A stretch of 59,117 bases of DNA from Methanomicrobiales archaeon (GTDB taxonomy: Archaea > Halobacteriota > Methanomicrobia > Methanomicrobiales > Methanospirillaceae): positions 1 through 59,117 of the forward strand of contig JAPKXQ010000073.1 in NCBI GenBank assembly GCA_026394765.1. The letters are read 5' to 3'. The position numbers were made by a program, and so were the translations under genes. Positions 40,878 through 51,985 of the stretch are shown piece by piece. Every line of letters begins with the position of its first letter. Within the stretch, counting starts at the first letter, position 1. The notes beneath the pieces were generated by a model. That model searched no databases and was not told the DNA's origin. It saw only the letters and a program-made list of their open reading frames with translations.

Positions 40878-41674
40878 AGGGTCTGTAAGGTTGATCGTCC
40901 GTCCACAAAGAATTGGCGGTCTTCTCCCGAAAGTCCATAACCTGATTATTATATCGTAGTATGCGGTATATGTCTGAAAAACAGCCCTCCCAGATGCTCT
41001 TCCTATCAGGGTATTGTGTTATTGCATCGTTCCTAAATGCTAAATGACAAAAACTGTCCGAGTCCCTTGAATGGGTATTGAGGTTTTCAGAGGTCTCCAT
41101 GGGTCTGATCGGGCCACTAGGTCTGGCGCACTCTGGATGAAGTACCAGTTGCACCACGCGATTTGTTGAGTGAGCCCGGTGCTCGTACAAATACTGTAAT
41201 TTTCCTGGGGGTGTGGTCATCACAATTCCGTGTGTGGCATTGTTGGCATCAAAATAGGACTATCTATATCGTAATGTTGGCTACACGTATAGGCCCCAAT
41301 TTTAGTGATGGTGCGTGAGAAGAATGGAAATGAGGGGACATTTCAAGGGCAATCAGTCTATTCTAGGGATTACTGGATGGTTGTAGGGACAGGTCTCTGG
41401 ATGCTAGATGCCCTTTGGGTGCAGCACCTCGTAGTGGGGATGTCTCCAGGTGATGCGGTCCCAGATGAAATCTGTTGTATCTGACCTCTGTCCTGAACTG
41501 CTACCCTGTTACGGACCGGGTGGGGATTTGGTACATAAATATGTCCCAGCACTGATCTGAAAGACCTCTTTTGATTCGTTATCGATGCGACCATTTGCCT
41601 GGGAAATAGGCCTGGAAGTGAGATCGATGGTGGATTTTTAATAGCTGGCCTGGGGCTGCAGGGTCCTTTGCTGG

Positions 41675-42436
41675 TCAGGCATACCCATCGATGTGAGGGG
41701 TCTCTTTCCCCTGGACCTTCCGGGAATATTTCTTCTTCATGGTGGAAAGGCCCTCTTTTATCTGCTGGATGAACTCCTGGTCCACTGCATCACTGGGAAT
41801 CTTCTGGATCTCAGCTATCATCAGGTTCGTGAGCTGGACTGCAGATACTGGAGTCATCCTGAGAAAGATCTCTTCACCACGATACTTCTCAAGGTCCATC
41901 TCGATGAACCACTGCTCTCCCTCTCCCTTTCTGAGCAGTGAGACTTCGGCGGTCCGCCAGTCGTCCTCCATGTAGCGGAATGAGAGGAAGAACGCATCTT
42001 TCACTCTCGTACCATACCGCGCGGTGAGGTGCTGGAGGAGGAGGACACTCTTGCGCATGGCCTCGTCTTCGGAATGCTTGAAGATCTCTTCAAAGAAGAA
42101 CCTGTTCAGGATCTTGGCTGACTCAGTGATGAGCCGGGCTGGGGCGTCCCCTACAAGGACGCGAAGGCTGATTGTGAGTCGCTCATAAGACTCACCGGTT
42201 ACCTGGCGGTGGAGGTGCTCTTCAAAGATATCATAGATGTGGTCTGCAATGGATGGGTCATCCTTAAGAATGGTCGTAAGAGTGGAGAGGTCGCTCCTGA
42301 TAACGCCATACATATCTTCAGGGATCGGTTGTGGCGTCTCTTTCTTGGGCTTTCTTCTCACCTTAGGTTTTGGGGACTGCCCCTCTGCCACTTCCGTATC
42401 TCCTGCTGTTCTGGGTTTATTTGGAATTCCACACAC
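41675..42436 (-). CDS. Conserved-looking hypothetical protein next to frh operon
   Basis: 253 aa, Lys/Pro-rich N-terminus then soluble globular sequence (MYGVIRSDLSTLTTILKDDPSIADHIYDIFEEHLHRQVTGESYERLTISLRV...); no family recognised. Confidence 0.7.
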   Translation of the reverse strand: MCGIPNKPRTAGDTEVAEGQSPKPKVRRKPKKETPQPIPEDMYGVIRSDLSTLTTILKDDPSIADHIYDIFEEHLHRQVTGESYERLTISLRVLVGDAPARLITESAKILNRFFFEEIFKHSEDEAMRKSVLLLQHLTARYGTRVKDAFFLSFRYMEDDWRTAEVSLLRKGEGEQWFIEMDLEKYRGEEIFLRMTPVSAVQLTNLMIAEIQKIPSDAVDQEFIQQIKEGLSTMKKKYSRKVQGKETPHIDGYA

Positions 42437-42529
42437 TCCCGTCGTTATGCACTATTACGTCTGACCCAGCGTGGAGATATAGTATTGGAATTGTGTTGTC
42501 GTGATTCTGGTAGTATGATAAAAAAGAGT

Positions 42530-43414
42530 TCAGGGTTTTATATAGGGGTTACGGAGCCCCTTACCCACGCCGAACTTCATCCGCTCTTCCACGGTCTTTT
42601 GGTTCTTGGAAATCTTCTCGTTCGCGAGTTTCGTGACGAGTTCAAGGCCGGGTTTGACCTGGTCAATCGGTTTGGTCTCGAAGCAACCGGCGGCGATTGC
42701 TTTTGACCATACGTCCTCACCGCTCTTGCTGCGGACAAAGACCGTGCTCCATCCATCGGGGCTTCCCACAGACCCGGTAGAGACATCGGCGAGGTTTGCC
42801 ACATAGTCAAGACATACATGGCATCCGGGTTGCTCATACTTGTGGGTGACTTTCAGGGGGAGCTGGACGACTGCACCGCGCTCGGTATAGACCCAGAACT
42901 TCCCCTTCCCGATCTCCATCTTCTTGACAGACTCGAGCTTCTGCCCTGCGTGGTCCTCCACGAGCTGGACGATGCTCTGGTACGGGAAGTTCTCCATGCA
43001 GAAGATCCCAATTGCAAGAGCTATCTTGTCTGGGACATCACGAAGCCCGACCGGATAGAGCTGGCCCTTGCGAATCGCCTGCATCTGGCAGGGAGTCCCA
43101 ACAATACCAACTTTGTCGAGGCCATAGCTCCTCGTTGCCTCCTTGATGAGGGAGACGTTTGGACTTATGTTGTACCGTGTCCCCCTCGCTGCTAAGAGTT
43201 CTTCACGGGTAGTCGCCACTATGGGGCGCGGGCGCCAGGGCTCGTCGCCCGGACCTGCGACGATCGCTCCATCGATGATCCCTGCATCAAGGGCGAATGC
43301 AAAGAGCTGGGTGACGATCCCCCCGTCCTGAGCCTTTTTCAGGATCTCTTTGTCAGTGCTCCGTGCAGAGACACAATTGGTGTACTTTCCAAGTTCATTT
43401 CCCATTGCAATCAC
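42530..43414 (-). CDS. frhB: Coenzyme F420-reducing hydrogenase beta subunit
   Basis: MGNELGKYTNCVSARSTDKEILKKAQDGGIVTQLFAFALD...GTPCQMQAIRK. Confidence 0.97.
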   Translation of the reverse strand: MIAMGNELGKYTNCVSARSTDKEILKKAQDGGIVTQLFAFALDAGIIDGAIVAGPGDEPWRPRPIVATTREELLAARGTRYNISPNVSLIKEATRSYGLDKVGIVGTPCQMQAIRKGQLYPVGLRDVPDKIALAIGIFCMENFPYQSIVQLVEDHAGQKLESVKKMEIGKGKFWVYTERGAVVQLPLKVTHKYEQPGCHVCLDYVANLADVSTGSVGSPDGWSTVFVRSKSGEDVWSKAIAAGCFETKPIDQVKPGLELVTKLANEKISKNQKTVEERMKFGVGKGLRNPYIKP

Positions 43415-43417
43415 CTC

Positions 43418-44305
43418 TCACTGGAGCGCTCCGGTGATGGCATCGAGGATGCCCTGGTATTCATTGATGACATCGAAGTTGAAGAAACTCCGTGGGCACT
43501 GGGCATAGCAGGCCCCGCACTTGATGCACATCTCTCGGTTCACGTTAGGCTTCCCATACTCATGGGTGATCGCCCTTACCGGACAAGCGGCCGCACAGCT
43601 TCCGCACCCCATGCAGAGCCCCTGGTTGACCACTTCGATCATGAGGTCACACCCACAGGCCTCGGTCCCACGCTCTGCGAGTTGCATCAGCGGGGTGAGG
43701 TACTTCTTTGCGAGTGCCTGCTGGTCGGGGTTCCCCTTGAGGAGGAGATATGCCATGACGCAGACGTTCCTTATCATCTGCGGGGTCGGTGCACAACCGG
43801 GGATGTAGACATCCACTTTGATGATGTCTCCGATCGGGAGGAATGACTCGTGTTGGGGCTGATTTGTCTGTCCACCACGGGCGAACCGTGTTATGTTGCC
43901 ATAACAGGCGCATCCGCCCAGTGCCACCACGATCTTGGCCTTCTCACGGGTTTCCTTGATCTCTTCTACTGATAACTTATCCTGGATACAGACCGACCCC
44001 TCTACCATGGCGACGTCCATTTTGGGGACATGGCGTACATCGGCGAGAGTGAGGTCATAGACCCAGTCGACATATCTGTCCAGCAGGGTCAGGAGTCCAG
44101 CATAGTTGTCAGCAATAGCCACTTCACAGCCAGTACACCCACTAAGGTGTATATGGCCTGCGGTTATTTTCTCTGCCACAGGCTTTGCCTCCTTAGATTT
44201 AACTTCCTCTTTTGGTTGTTCAACTGGTTTCTGGGGCGTCGCTGCAGGTATCTGCTGTTTCACCGGCTTGACGTCCGATTTGAAGATGCTTGATAGCAGT
44301 CCCAT
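43418..44305 (-). CDS. frhG: Coenzyme F420-reducing hydrogenase gamma subunit
   Basis: HLSGCTGCEVAIADNYAGLL, GGCACYGNITRFARGG, ferredoxin motifs CMGCGSCAAACPV, CIKCGACYAQCP; long N-terminal extension. Confidence 0.97.
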   Translation of the reverse strand: MGLLSSIFKSDVKPVKQQIPAATPQKPVEQPKEEVKSKEAKPVAEKITAGHIHLSGCTGCEVAIADNYAGLLTLLDRYVDWVYDLTLADVRHVPKMDVAMVEGSVCIQDKLSVEEIKETREKAKIVVALGGCACYGNITRFARGGQTNQPQHESFLPIGDIIKVDVYIPGCAPTPQMIRNVCVMAYLLLKGNPDQQALAKKYLTPLMQLAERGTEACGCDLMIEVVNQGLCMGCGSCAAACPVRAITHEYGKPNVNREMCIKCGACYAQCPRSFFNFDVINEYQGILDAITGALQ

Positions 44306-44780
44306 AATTCACCCCAATCAATGTGAGTACCTGCTGCACCGTCCTCGGTACAGCGTCTTTCACCTCATCCGTAAGCCCCATCTCGAATTCAGGGGCAGAA
44401 ATATGCTTTGGCTGGCATCCTATCACCGTGATATCGATCCTGTCTTTTAAGCGGGTAAGGGGTTCGGTCAGGTCCCATGAGTGGGCGTCCCGGTAGCTCC
44501 CGGCAGGGAGGTCTTCGACCCGGAACGTCGCAAGAGTCCCTGGCTCTGCGCCGAAATCAGCGGTATCGATGATGATGAGCCTCTTTGTAGCGGTTGGATC
44601 GAGCATCGTAAAGATGAAATGCGGTCCACCGAGACCTGCATCAACGACTTTGATGTGTTCAGGCAGGGGTACCTTCTTCAGCTCCTCAACAACCGCGGGC
44701 CCGAACCCGTCGTCACCAAAGAGGGGGTTCCCGCACCCCGCGATCACGATCTCTGGATACAGCATCTGCATATCCTTCAC
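44220..44780 (-). CDS. frhD: F420-reducing hydrogenase maturation protease
   Basis: IVIAGCGNPLFGDDGFGPAVVEEL...VDAGLGGPHFIFTML; between frhA and frhG. Confidence 0.96.
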   Translation of the reverse strand: MKDMQMLYPEIVIAGCGNPLFGDDGFGPAVVEELKKVPLPEHIKVVDAGLGGPHFIFTMLDPTATKRLIIIDTADFGAEPGTLATFRVEDLPAGSYRDAHSWDLTEPLTRLKDRIDITVIGCQPKHISAPEFEMGLTDEVKDAVPRTVQQVLTLIGVNYGTAIKHLQIGRQAGETADTCSDAPETS

Positions 44781-46144
44781 TGGATGAGCTTCTGGGCAAC
44801 TACCCGTGCATCCTCGTCAATCACGATCATGTGGGTCGCACATGAGACGCAGGGATCGTACCCACGGACAACAACCTCCGCGAGCTGCCAGGGTGCACCG
44901 GTTAAGGCACGGCTGCAGGTCGGGAAGTTCCAGGTGGTTGGGACGAGCATCTCGTAGTAGAGGACGCGGCCGTCCTTGACCTTTGCCAGGTGGACATCAG
45001 TCCCCCTCGGGGCCTCGTTCGCTGCGAATCCAAGTTCACCCTCCCCCTGTGGAATCTTGTCGGCTAGGACCTTTCCTGCAGGGTTGTACTCGTCGAGTGC
45101 GTTGATCATCGCATAGACGGAGTCGGTATATTCGAGCTGACGGGCGACCTGCTGGCCGATAGTACCCTTCTCGTCGTAGTTTCTGAATTTGACGAGTCGT
45201 GCGCGTGGTCCTACTTCGACTGGCTGACCATCATAGAGTGGGACACCGGTGCAGGCTTCCATCTGTGGGTTTGCCTTGGTGCCGACAGGCGAGGTGCCGC
45301 CGATTGGATAGTTCGGCTCTGCGAGGTTCACTTCGACCTCTCCCATGTACCAGTCCCAGGGGCGCACATCGGTCCAGCGCTCAGGGTCCCAGGTCGGGCA
45401 TGGATCGAGGCTCGATGAACCATAGACAGGGTGGACTGCCATGTATCCCTGGTTGTGGTATCCTAATGTCTTGGGGATCGGTATCTGCTTTCCCCCGACC
45501 TCAGACCAGTCACGGTTCTGGTAGTTCCGGAGGACTGCGATCATGAAGTCCTCCTGCTCGCGGGCAAGGATAAGCCCCTCTTTCGCGAGGTCGTACATCT
45601 TGTTCTTTGCACGCTCTGAACAGGCTTTGTACAGCCCGCCAACCCGTGGGTTACTTGGGTGGATGCACTCGCCGCCCGCAATCTCACCGACCGTCTGGCC
45701 GATCTCGCGGATCCGTTGAATGCGCTTTGCCACACTCCTGACTGGCTCTTCAGGGGTGAATGGGTTGATCTTCGTGTCTGTACCCGGGATGTACATGTCC
45801 GGGAGGGTCAGGATGTTATGCAGGGCAATACTATGGAGCCTGTTTGCACACTGGAGGACCACACGGAGCAGATATGCATCCCGTGGGATCTCGCACCTGA
45901 TCGAGGCCTCCATCGCCTCGATACCCGCGAGTGTGTGGGCAATAGGGCATATACCACAGACGCGTGATGCGATCTTGGGGACCTGGTCCATCGTCTTGTT
46001 GATGGCGAGTTTCTCGATCCCCCTTACCGGGGTGATGGAGAGCCAGTCGCCACGTTCAACGATGCCCTCATCGTTGACCTTTAAAACCAGCTTCGAGTGT
46101 CCCTCGTGCCGTGTGGTTGGGGATATCTCAACTACCTTCGACAA
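44777..46144 (-). CDS. frhA: Coenzyme F420-reducing hydrogenase alpha subunit
   Basis: SRVCGICPIAHTLAGIEAME N-terminal Ni site; C-terminal YDPCVSCATH. Confidence 0.98.
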   Translation of the reverse strand: MSKVVEISPTTRHEGHSKLVLKVNDEGIVERGDWLSITPVRGIEKLAINKTMDQVPKIASRVCGICPIAHTLAGIEAMEASIRCEIPRDAYLLRVVLQCANRLHSIALHNILTLPDMYIPGTDTKINPFTPEEPVRSVAKRIQRIREIGQTVGEIAGGECIHPSNPRVGGLYKACSERAKNKMYDLAKEGLILAREQEDFMIAVLRNYQNRDWSEVGGKQIPIPKTLGYHNQGYMAVHPVYGSSSLDPCPTWDPERWTDVRPWDWYMGEVEVNLAEPNYPIGGTSPVGTKANPQMEACTGVPLYDGQPVEVGPRARLVKFRNYDEKGTIGQQVARQLEYTDSVYAMINALDEYNPAGKVLADKIPQGEGELGFAANEAPRGTDVHLAKVKDGRVLYYEMLVPTTWNFPTCSRALTGAPWQLAEVVVRGYDPCVSCATHMIVIDEDARVVAQKLIQ

Positions 46145-46419
46145 AATTATCGCCTCATAGGAAATGAGTTGTTCATCATGCGATACCGGGATTTCTCCAC
46201 GTGATCTCGCTGGGAGATCAATGACCGTACCTAGTACGTCAGGAAAATTATTCGTTGCCTGGCGATATAATGTCTGTCCTTCTCCCTTGTCCCTGCACTC
46301 TCCTGGGAGACGGGAGTATGGGAAATATAATAGGAAGAGCTGGAGGAAGGAGGTTTCTTGCAGTATTACAAAAAAATAAATTTGTAAAATTTTGTGTTAT
46401 GTTATCAATTACTATTAGA

Positions 46420-46507
46420 AACCCACTTGAGGCTTCGCCTCATGCTTAACCTATGAAAGTCCATAATTTTTCCCCCGTTTTGAATTCTATCCCGACTTTC
46501 ATGGGAA
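46420..46507 (+). repeat. Dispersed repeat copy B (~88 bp)
   Basis: aacccacttgaggcttcgcctcatgcttaacctatgaaagtccataatttttcccccgttttgaattctatcccgactttcatgggaa; aligns to copy A at 4481-4567. Confidence 0.85.
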
Positions 46508-46576
46508 AAAATTCTATGAATCTCTTTATCAGGAGAGTCAATGTATTTTTTCGAGGAGGTGGCTCGCATCCGGAAC

Positions 46577-47563
46577 TTATGAGGCCTCTCCACTCAGTTC
46601 AATGAAGAGCTCTGCAATGGTTGCCTGCCGCTCTGCATACGCGTCGTGTTGGTGGATGCTCTCCTCGTTTGTCTGCTGTATCATGACAAGCGAGTCTCCG
46701 GGGAGGTCGTGAAACTCTGATAGTACCTTCTTGGCCATCTCCCGCACACAGTCCTCCACAAACCGCGGGTTCTTATGCGCTTTTAAGACAACGTAACTCT
46801 CGTCACCCCTCTTTAAGAGTTCAAAGATGGGCGCACTCATCGAGTCCTTAACGATCCTGATGATCCTCTCAAGGTTCACATGCTCCCTGTCGTCGGTCTC
46901 GATGCAGAGGAAGCCACGTCCTCTCTGGTTGTGTGTCGCCATGGGAACCTCGTCGAGGAACCGTGTTATCTTAGACTGCTCGATCCCGAGGTCCTTGAGG
47001 ACCTGTATGGCCCGTTCCTCCATGATGTTCTGGGCGCAGGGGCATGCAGTCATCCCGATCACCTCGGCCCCAATACTCTTTCTCACGATCGGGTCCCGAA
47101 ATGTCCGCTGTGCTATGGCCCGGGCGTGGACCTTAACCACTTCATGGCAGCTGGTCTGGCTCACCGGAGTCTCCCGCTTCACCATGAACTGGCTGCACAT
47201 CCTCACCTCAGTCCTTTCGGCGTATTCGTGCCGATCGAGGAGTTTCCTTGCCACGATACTGCAGAGGGACTCGATCTCCTTCACCTCGCCATCGATGGCT
47301 TTCTGGAGGACCTCGTCGATGACCTCAAAATTCCGTGAGAGGTTTGCTCCTTTGAGGCTTCCCGGGAGGTCAACATAGACATCAAAATTCGAGATGAAAA
47401 CTACAGGTCTTTTTTCAGATCGGGAGACTTCTACAAGTTTCTTAACCTTTCTGACACCAACCCGTGTCAGGTTGATCCTGATGTCAGGGGTGGTCGCCTG
47501 GATGTCAGGAAGGTCTTTGGGGAATCTTCCCGTCTTCTGCTTTATAGAAGTCTTTTCTTCCAC
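46577..47563 (-). CDS. mptA: GTP cyclohydrolase MptA (type IB/FolE2-like)
   Basis: [57 protein letters not shown] start at VEEKTS preferred. Confidence 0.93.
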   Translation of the reverse strand: MEEKTSIKQKTGRFPKDLPDIQATTPDIRINLTRVGVRKVKKLVEVSRSEKRPVVFISNFDVYVDLPGSLKGANLSRNFEVIDEVLQKAIDGEVKEIESLCSIVARKLLDRHEYAERTEVRMCSQFMVKRETPVSQTSCHEVVKVHARAIAQRTFRDPIVRKSIGAEVIGMTACPCAQNIMEERAIQVLKDLGIEQSKITRFLDEVPMATHNQRGRGFLCIETDDREHVNLERIIRIVKDSMSAPIFELLKRGDESYVVLKAHKNPRFVEDCVREMAKKVLSEFHDLPGDSLVMIQQTNEESIHQHDAYAERQATIAELFIELSGEAS

Positions 47564-47632
47564 CGCGAGCTGCACCACCAGGTAAGTCCAGTATGGTTTT
47601 TTTATAAAATATTTAAGTGCTTTGGTGATAAT

Positions 47633-48682
47633 ATGAGTGGGACACACATGGTCACGAAGTTTTTTGATGCTGATGCAGACCTAGGTCTGCTCAAAGGAAA
47701 GAAGGTAGCGGTGATCGGGTACGGCTCGCAGGGGCGTGGTCAGGCCCTCAATCTCAGGGACTCTGGAATCAATGTCATAATCGGCCTTCGACCCGGGAGG
47801 AGCTGGGAGATAGCCTCTTCAGAAGGGATGGTAGTCCAGTCTGTCCCTGATGCGGTGAAGAACGCAGATATCATCCAGGTCCTCATCCCTGATGAGCACC
47901 AGGCAGCAGTCTACCGTACAGAGATCCGCCCCCACCTTGCGGATGGAAAGTGCCTGATGTTCTCGCACGGGTTTAACATCCACTATGGTCAGATCGTCCC
48001 TCCACCCAATGTGGACGTAATTATGGTCGCGCCAAAAGGGCCCGGGCATATGGTGAGGAGACAGTACGAGGAGGGGCGGGGTGTTCCGGCCCTGATTGCG
48101 GTCCACCAGGACCACAGCGGGAATGCGAAAAAGACTGCACTTGCGTACGCTAAGGCGATAGGGGCGACTCGTGCCGTGGTACTAGAGACGAGCTTCCGCG
48201 AAGAGACTGAGACTGACCTCTTTGGTGAGCAGGCGGTCCTATGCGGAGGTGTGACATCCCTTGTCAAGGCCGGATTTGAGACCTTGGTCGAGGCAGGGTA
48301 CTCCCCGGAGATGGCATACCTCGAGGTCCTCCATGAGCTGAAGCTGATAGTCGACCTAATCTACGAGGGGGGTCTTTCCAAGATGCGGAGTGCAATAAGT
48401 AATACCGCGCAGTATGGAGACCTCACGAGAGGGCCGAGGATCATTGGACCTGAAGTCTATGCTGCGATGGAGGAGATCCTCCATGAGATCCAGAACGGGG
48501 AGTTCGCCAAAGAGTGGATCCTGGAGAATATGGTGAACCGTCCTGTCTTTAATGCCCTCACAAAGGCAGATGAAGAGCACCTGATAGAGGAGGTAGGGCA
48601 GGAGATCAGGCAGATGATGCCTCAATTCAAAAAGGACCGGGACGCCGTTTCTGCCAGCAAAAAGGGTACAAAAACTCCCTGA
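47633..48682 (+). CDS. ilvC: Ketol-acid reductoisomerase
   Basis: [59 protein letters not shown]. Confidence 0.97.
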   Translation: MSGTHMVTKFFDADADLGLLKGKKVAVIGYGSQGRGQALNLRDSGINVIIGLRPGRSWEIASSEGMVVQSVPDAVKNADIIQVLIPDEHQAAVYRTEIRPHLADGKCLMFSHGFNIHYGQIVPPPNVDVIMVAPKGPGHMVRRQYEEGRGVPALIAVHQDHSGNAKKTALAYAKAIGATRAVVLETSFREETETDLFGEQAVLCGGVTSLVKAGFETLVEAGYSPEMAYLEVLHELKLIVDLIYEGGLSKMRSAISNTAQYGDLTRGPRIIGPEVYAAMEEILHEIQNGEFAKEWILENMVNRPVFNALTKADEEHLIEEVGQEIRQMMPQFKKDRDAVSASKKGTKTP

Positions 48683-48686
48683 TGAA

Positions 48687-48745
48687 CATATGTGGCAGGG
48701 AATATGAGGGGGCCCTACCCCTCTTCATCCTCTGATTGACAAATA
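48687..48745. terminator. Possible hairpin between convergent ilvC and purL
   Basis: gagggg-gcccta-cccctc inverted repeat in the 3'/3' intergenic gap. Confidence 0.3.
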
Positions 48746-48756
48746 TGGTCTATTTT

Positions 48757-50838
48757 TTAGCCTTCCCCTCTCATTGTCCTGGTGAGTGATGAGAGGGACC
48801 GCTGCAGGTCCTCGGTGGTGAGCAGAAGCGATGACGAAGGACTCTTCACGACGAGGTCACGTTCCTTCACCTCTCCTAGGATGCAGTGGTCCAGACCCCT
48901 GATCGCGGATTCGTTCCTGAATGTGACGAGGAACCTCCCATAGGTCTCTGAGAAGATGTCATGGAGCAGGTCATCATGGTCGAGCGCTATCTCGGCCCCA
49001 GGGAGCCAGCTGGCAAGTGCTGCAATCAGCCCCCCTTGCGAGAGATCAGTCGCTGCTATCCGGGCACCCTCTGCGATCCGTTCCCGGACCGCAATGATAG
49101 GGGCTACAGAAGTGGGCGGGGGGCATCTCCCCCCGCACCCGGTCACCGCGTCCAGGAGAGACCCCCCAAGGTGCGTCCCTGTAGTTCCTACAATCGCTAT
49201 CTCATCGCCCACTGCGGGATCATGCCATTGCAGGAGGGGAGTTTTCCCCATGATCCCAATAGATGGTGTCGGCAGGATCATGGTCCCATGCTCAGCACTC
49301 TCGTTGTAGAGCGAGACATTTCCCCCCACCACAGGGATGCCGAGCGTCCTAGCCATCTCTCCCATCCCCCGCACTGCCTCCCTGATATGCATTGCGACCT
49401 CAGGGTGGGTGGGGTTTGCGAAGTTGAGGCAGTTTACGAGGGCTATCGGAGACGCACCCACGCAGGCGAGGTTGCTTGCGTTCTCGGCTACTGCATTGGC
49501 AGTCCCTGAATGGGGGTCGAGGTGGACATGGCGCGGATTACAGCCGCAGGAGAGCGCGAGTCCCTCTCCCCCGAGGCAGAGGACCGCCGCGTCCCTCGTG
49601 ATGGATACTGTATTTATCTGGACATCGTGGTCATACTGGGAAGAGATCCACTCCTTGCTGGCGACCTCGGGGTGGGCGAGTACCTGGAGGGCGAGTGGTG
49701 CAAGCCCCTGCCGTGGTGGAAAGAACGGTCTCTGCACCGTAGAAGTCCTCTCTTTCCAGGAGCACTGCGGAGCACCGGCTGTGAGCAGGTCGATAGGGAG
49801 GTCACAGACCACTTCTCCATGGAAAGTGACGATGTAGCGGGGTTCCTTGATAATGTTTCCGATGTCACTCCAGGGCAGGTCGAACCGCGCTGCGATCCTG
49901 CCCATCATCTGCACGTCCTCGGGGGCAACCTCGAGGAGCATCCGCTCCTGCGACTCAGCGAGCATCACCTCGACCGGGTGCATCCCTGTTTCCCGCTGGT
50001 GTACCCGGTCAGCTGCGATACGGCCTCCGAATGTGCTACACATCTCGCTGGATGCCCCTGCAAGTCCAGCGGCACCGAGGTCTCGACAGGAGAGGACGCG
50101 TCCGGTCTCCACCATCGAGAGGACCGCCTCAATCAGGAGTTTTTCAGTGAACGGATCCCCAATCTGGACGCTCGGGCGGTCCTGCGCGACTGAGTCCCTC
50201 GCGAGGTCACGTGATGCGAACGAGGCCCCCCCTAGACCGTCCCTCCCGGTCGAGGCCCCCACCAGGACGAGGTGGCTCCCTGGAGACTTCACGCGGCCGG
50301 TCACGTACTTATCGGGGTCGACGAGGCCGATACAGACGACATTTACCAGCGGATTGCCGTCATAGGATGGGTCGATGGCGAGGTCTCCCCTTACCACTGG
50401 GACCCCGATACAGTTGCCATATCCCCCGATACCAGACACTACATGTTCCAGGAGATGACGGTTCTTCTCTTTGGTGAGGGGCCCGAAGTAGAGTGGGTCC
50501 ATCAGTGCCACCGGGCGGGCACCCATAGAGAGGACGTCTCTTACAATACCCCCTACGCCGGTGGCAGCCCCATCATGGGGGTCGACGTAGCTGGGATGGT
50601 TATGGCTCTCCATTCCGACTGCGAGTGCGATAGTGTCATTGAATCTGACGACTGCCGCGTCGTCCCCTGGTCCCACGATCACCTGTGGTCCGGTGGTCGG
50701 GAGAGTGGAGAGGAGACGTTTCGTTGAGCGATAGCTGCAGTGCTCGCTCCAGAGGTTCTCGAAACAGGCACCCTCCAGATCGGTTGGTTCCCTGCCCAGG
50801 CGGGCTCTGATCACCGCGAGGTCAGCGGGGGATAGCAT
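48757..50838 (-). CDS. purL: Phosphoribosylformylglycinamidine synthase II
   Basis: [57 protein letters not shown]. Confidence 0.97.
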   Translation of the reverse strand: MLSPADLAVIRARLGREPTDLEGACFENLWSEHCSYRSTKRLLSTLPTTGPQVIVGPGDDAAVVRFNDTIALAVGMESHNHPSYVDPHDGAATGVGGIVRDVLSMGARPVALMDPLYFGPLTKEKNRHLLEHVVSGIGGYGNCIGVPVVRGDLAIDPSYDGNPLVNVVCIGLVDPDKYVTGRVKSPGSHLVLVGASTGRDGLGGASFASRDLARDSVAQDRPSVQIGDPFTEKLLIEAVLSMVETGRVLSCRDLGAAGLAGASSEMCSTFGGRIAADRVHQRETGMHPVEVMLAESQERMLLEVAPEDVQMMGRIAARFDLPWSDIGNIIKEPRYIVTFHGEVVCDLPIDLLTAGAPQCSWKERTSTVQRPFFPPRQGLAPLALQVLAHPEVASKEWISSQYDHDVQINTVSITRDAAVLCLGGEGLALSCGCNPRHVHLDPHSGTANAVAENASNLACVGASPIALVNCLNFANPTHPEVAMHIREAVRGMGEMARTLGIPVVGGNVSLYNESAEHGTMILPTPSIGIMGKTPLLQWHDPAVGDEIAIVGTTGTHLGGSLLDAVTGCGGRCPPPTSVAPIIAVRERIAEGARIAATDLSQGGLIAALASWLPGAEIALDHDDLLHDIFSETYGRFLVTFRNESAIRGLDHCILGEVKERDLVVKSPSSSLLLTTEDLQRSLSSLTRTMRGEG

Positions 50839-50927
50839 GCAGGTTATTTGCGTTCCTGGAGGGGAAAAATCATCCGAACGCGCTGAGATGGGCCAGTTAT
50901 TTAGGCCTCTGGCACGAATGTACTCAC

Positions 50928-51542
50928 ATGGCTGAGTCGTATGAGGCCCTCCTGAAGAAGGCCTACACCAGGATCACGGAGCCCAGTGAGTCCACGGAGC
51001 GGTTCACGACTCCCGAGGCGAAGTCCTACATCGAAGGGAAGACCACTGTGCTGGAGAACTTCGTCGAGATTGCAGGGATCGTGAGGCGGGACCAGGATCA
51101 CCTCATGAAGTACCTCGTCGGGGAGCTAGGGACGATGGGGAAGGTCGACGGAAACCGTGCGATCTTCAATGGGAAGTTTGAGGCAAGTCTGATCAACAGC
51201 CTGGTGAAGAACTATGTCGAGGACTATGTCATCTGCTCTGAGTGTGGAAAACCTGATACCCGCCTTGTCAAGGATGACAGGTTCCACATACTGAGATGTG
51301 ATGCATGTGGTGGCCACCGTCCGGTCAAGAAACGGAAGGCAAAGGCTGAAAGCAGTAAACAGGAGATCCAGGAAGGATCGATCATCGAAGTGGAGATCCT
51401 CTCTTTGAGCAAGCGGGGAGATGGTGTTGCAAAGCGGGGGAAGTACATCATCTTTGTCCCGAGGACAAAGCCGGGGCAGAGGATACGGGTGAAAGTCGCG
51501 AGAATATCGGGGTCTATCATCTTCACCGAGCCTGTCACATAG
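50928..51542 (+). CDS. eif2b: Translation initiation factor aIF2 beta with C-terminal TRAM domain
   Basis: Zinc ribbon CSECGKPDT...[11 protein letters not shown]-terminal [50 protein letters not shown] (TRAM-like). Confidence 0.95.
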   Translation: MAESYEALLKKAYTRITEPSESTERFTTPEAKSYIEGKTTVLENFVEIAGIVRRDQDHLMKYLVGELGTMGKVDGNRAIFNGKFEASLINSLVKNYVEDYVICSECGKPDTRLVKDDRFHILRCDACGGHRPVKKRKAKAESSKQEIQEGSIIEVEILSLSKRGDGVAKRGKYIIFVPRTKPGQRIRVKVARISGSIIFTEPVT

Positions 51543-51567
51543 GGGGATGCTCCCCCCATTTTTTTGG
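51542..51567 (+). terminator. Hairpin plus T-run terminator after aIF2 beta
   Basis: ggggg-atgc-tccccc followed by attttttt. Confidence 0.5.
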
Positions 51568-51633
51568 GTTTTAATTTAACCCTGCAAGGTAGGGCGCAGG
51601 AAAAATATCTGTGAATATCTGATCGCGGACGCT

Positions 51634-51903
51634 TTATACCGCCCTGGCCTGAACCAGGAGGTGCTCGCAAGTGGCCATCATCCGCATACAGGCCTCTGTG
51701 ATCGCTAGGAGGGGGCTTTTTCCACCCTTTGTGGTGACAAGGAGCTCAGGGTCAGAGAACTGGAATTTAATGACATATTTGGCAATATCAACCCCCGGGT
51801 CTTTGAGGAGCTCCTCTGTGAGGGCGTTCATGAAGGTATGCCCCTCACCGACGATGACGAGATGTACCTTCTCCTCGGCGAGCGCGAGGACCTTAAGATT
51901 CAT
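51634..51903 (-). CDS. rpoL: RNA polymerase subunit L (Rpo11)
   Basis: EEKVHLVIVGEGHTFMNALTEELLKDPGVDIAKYVIKFQFSDPELLVTTK. Confidence 0.93.
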   Translation of the reverse strand: MNLKVLALAEEKVHLVIVGEGHTFMNALTEELLKDPGVDIAKYVIKFQFSDPELLVTTKGGKSPLLAITEACMRMMATCEHLLVQARAV

Positions 51904-51985
51904 GCAACGTAGGAATGGGGAATAGAGAGTATATAGATATTGGTCAGGGACAAGTACCGCCGCGATACCAATTTCAGACCTTGGA

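Noticed and set aside
48687-48745. C/D-box sRNA (tgatga ... ctga) between ilvC and purL
   Set aside because: Internal C'/D' boxes are not convincing; more simply a 3' intergenic hairpin.
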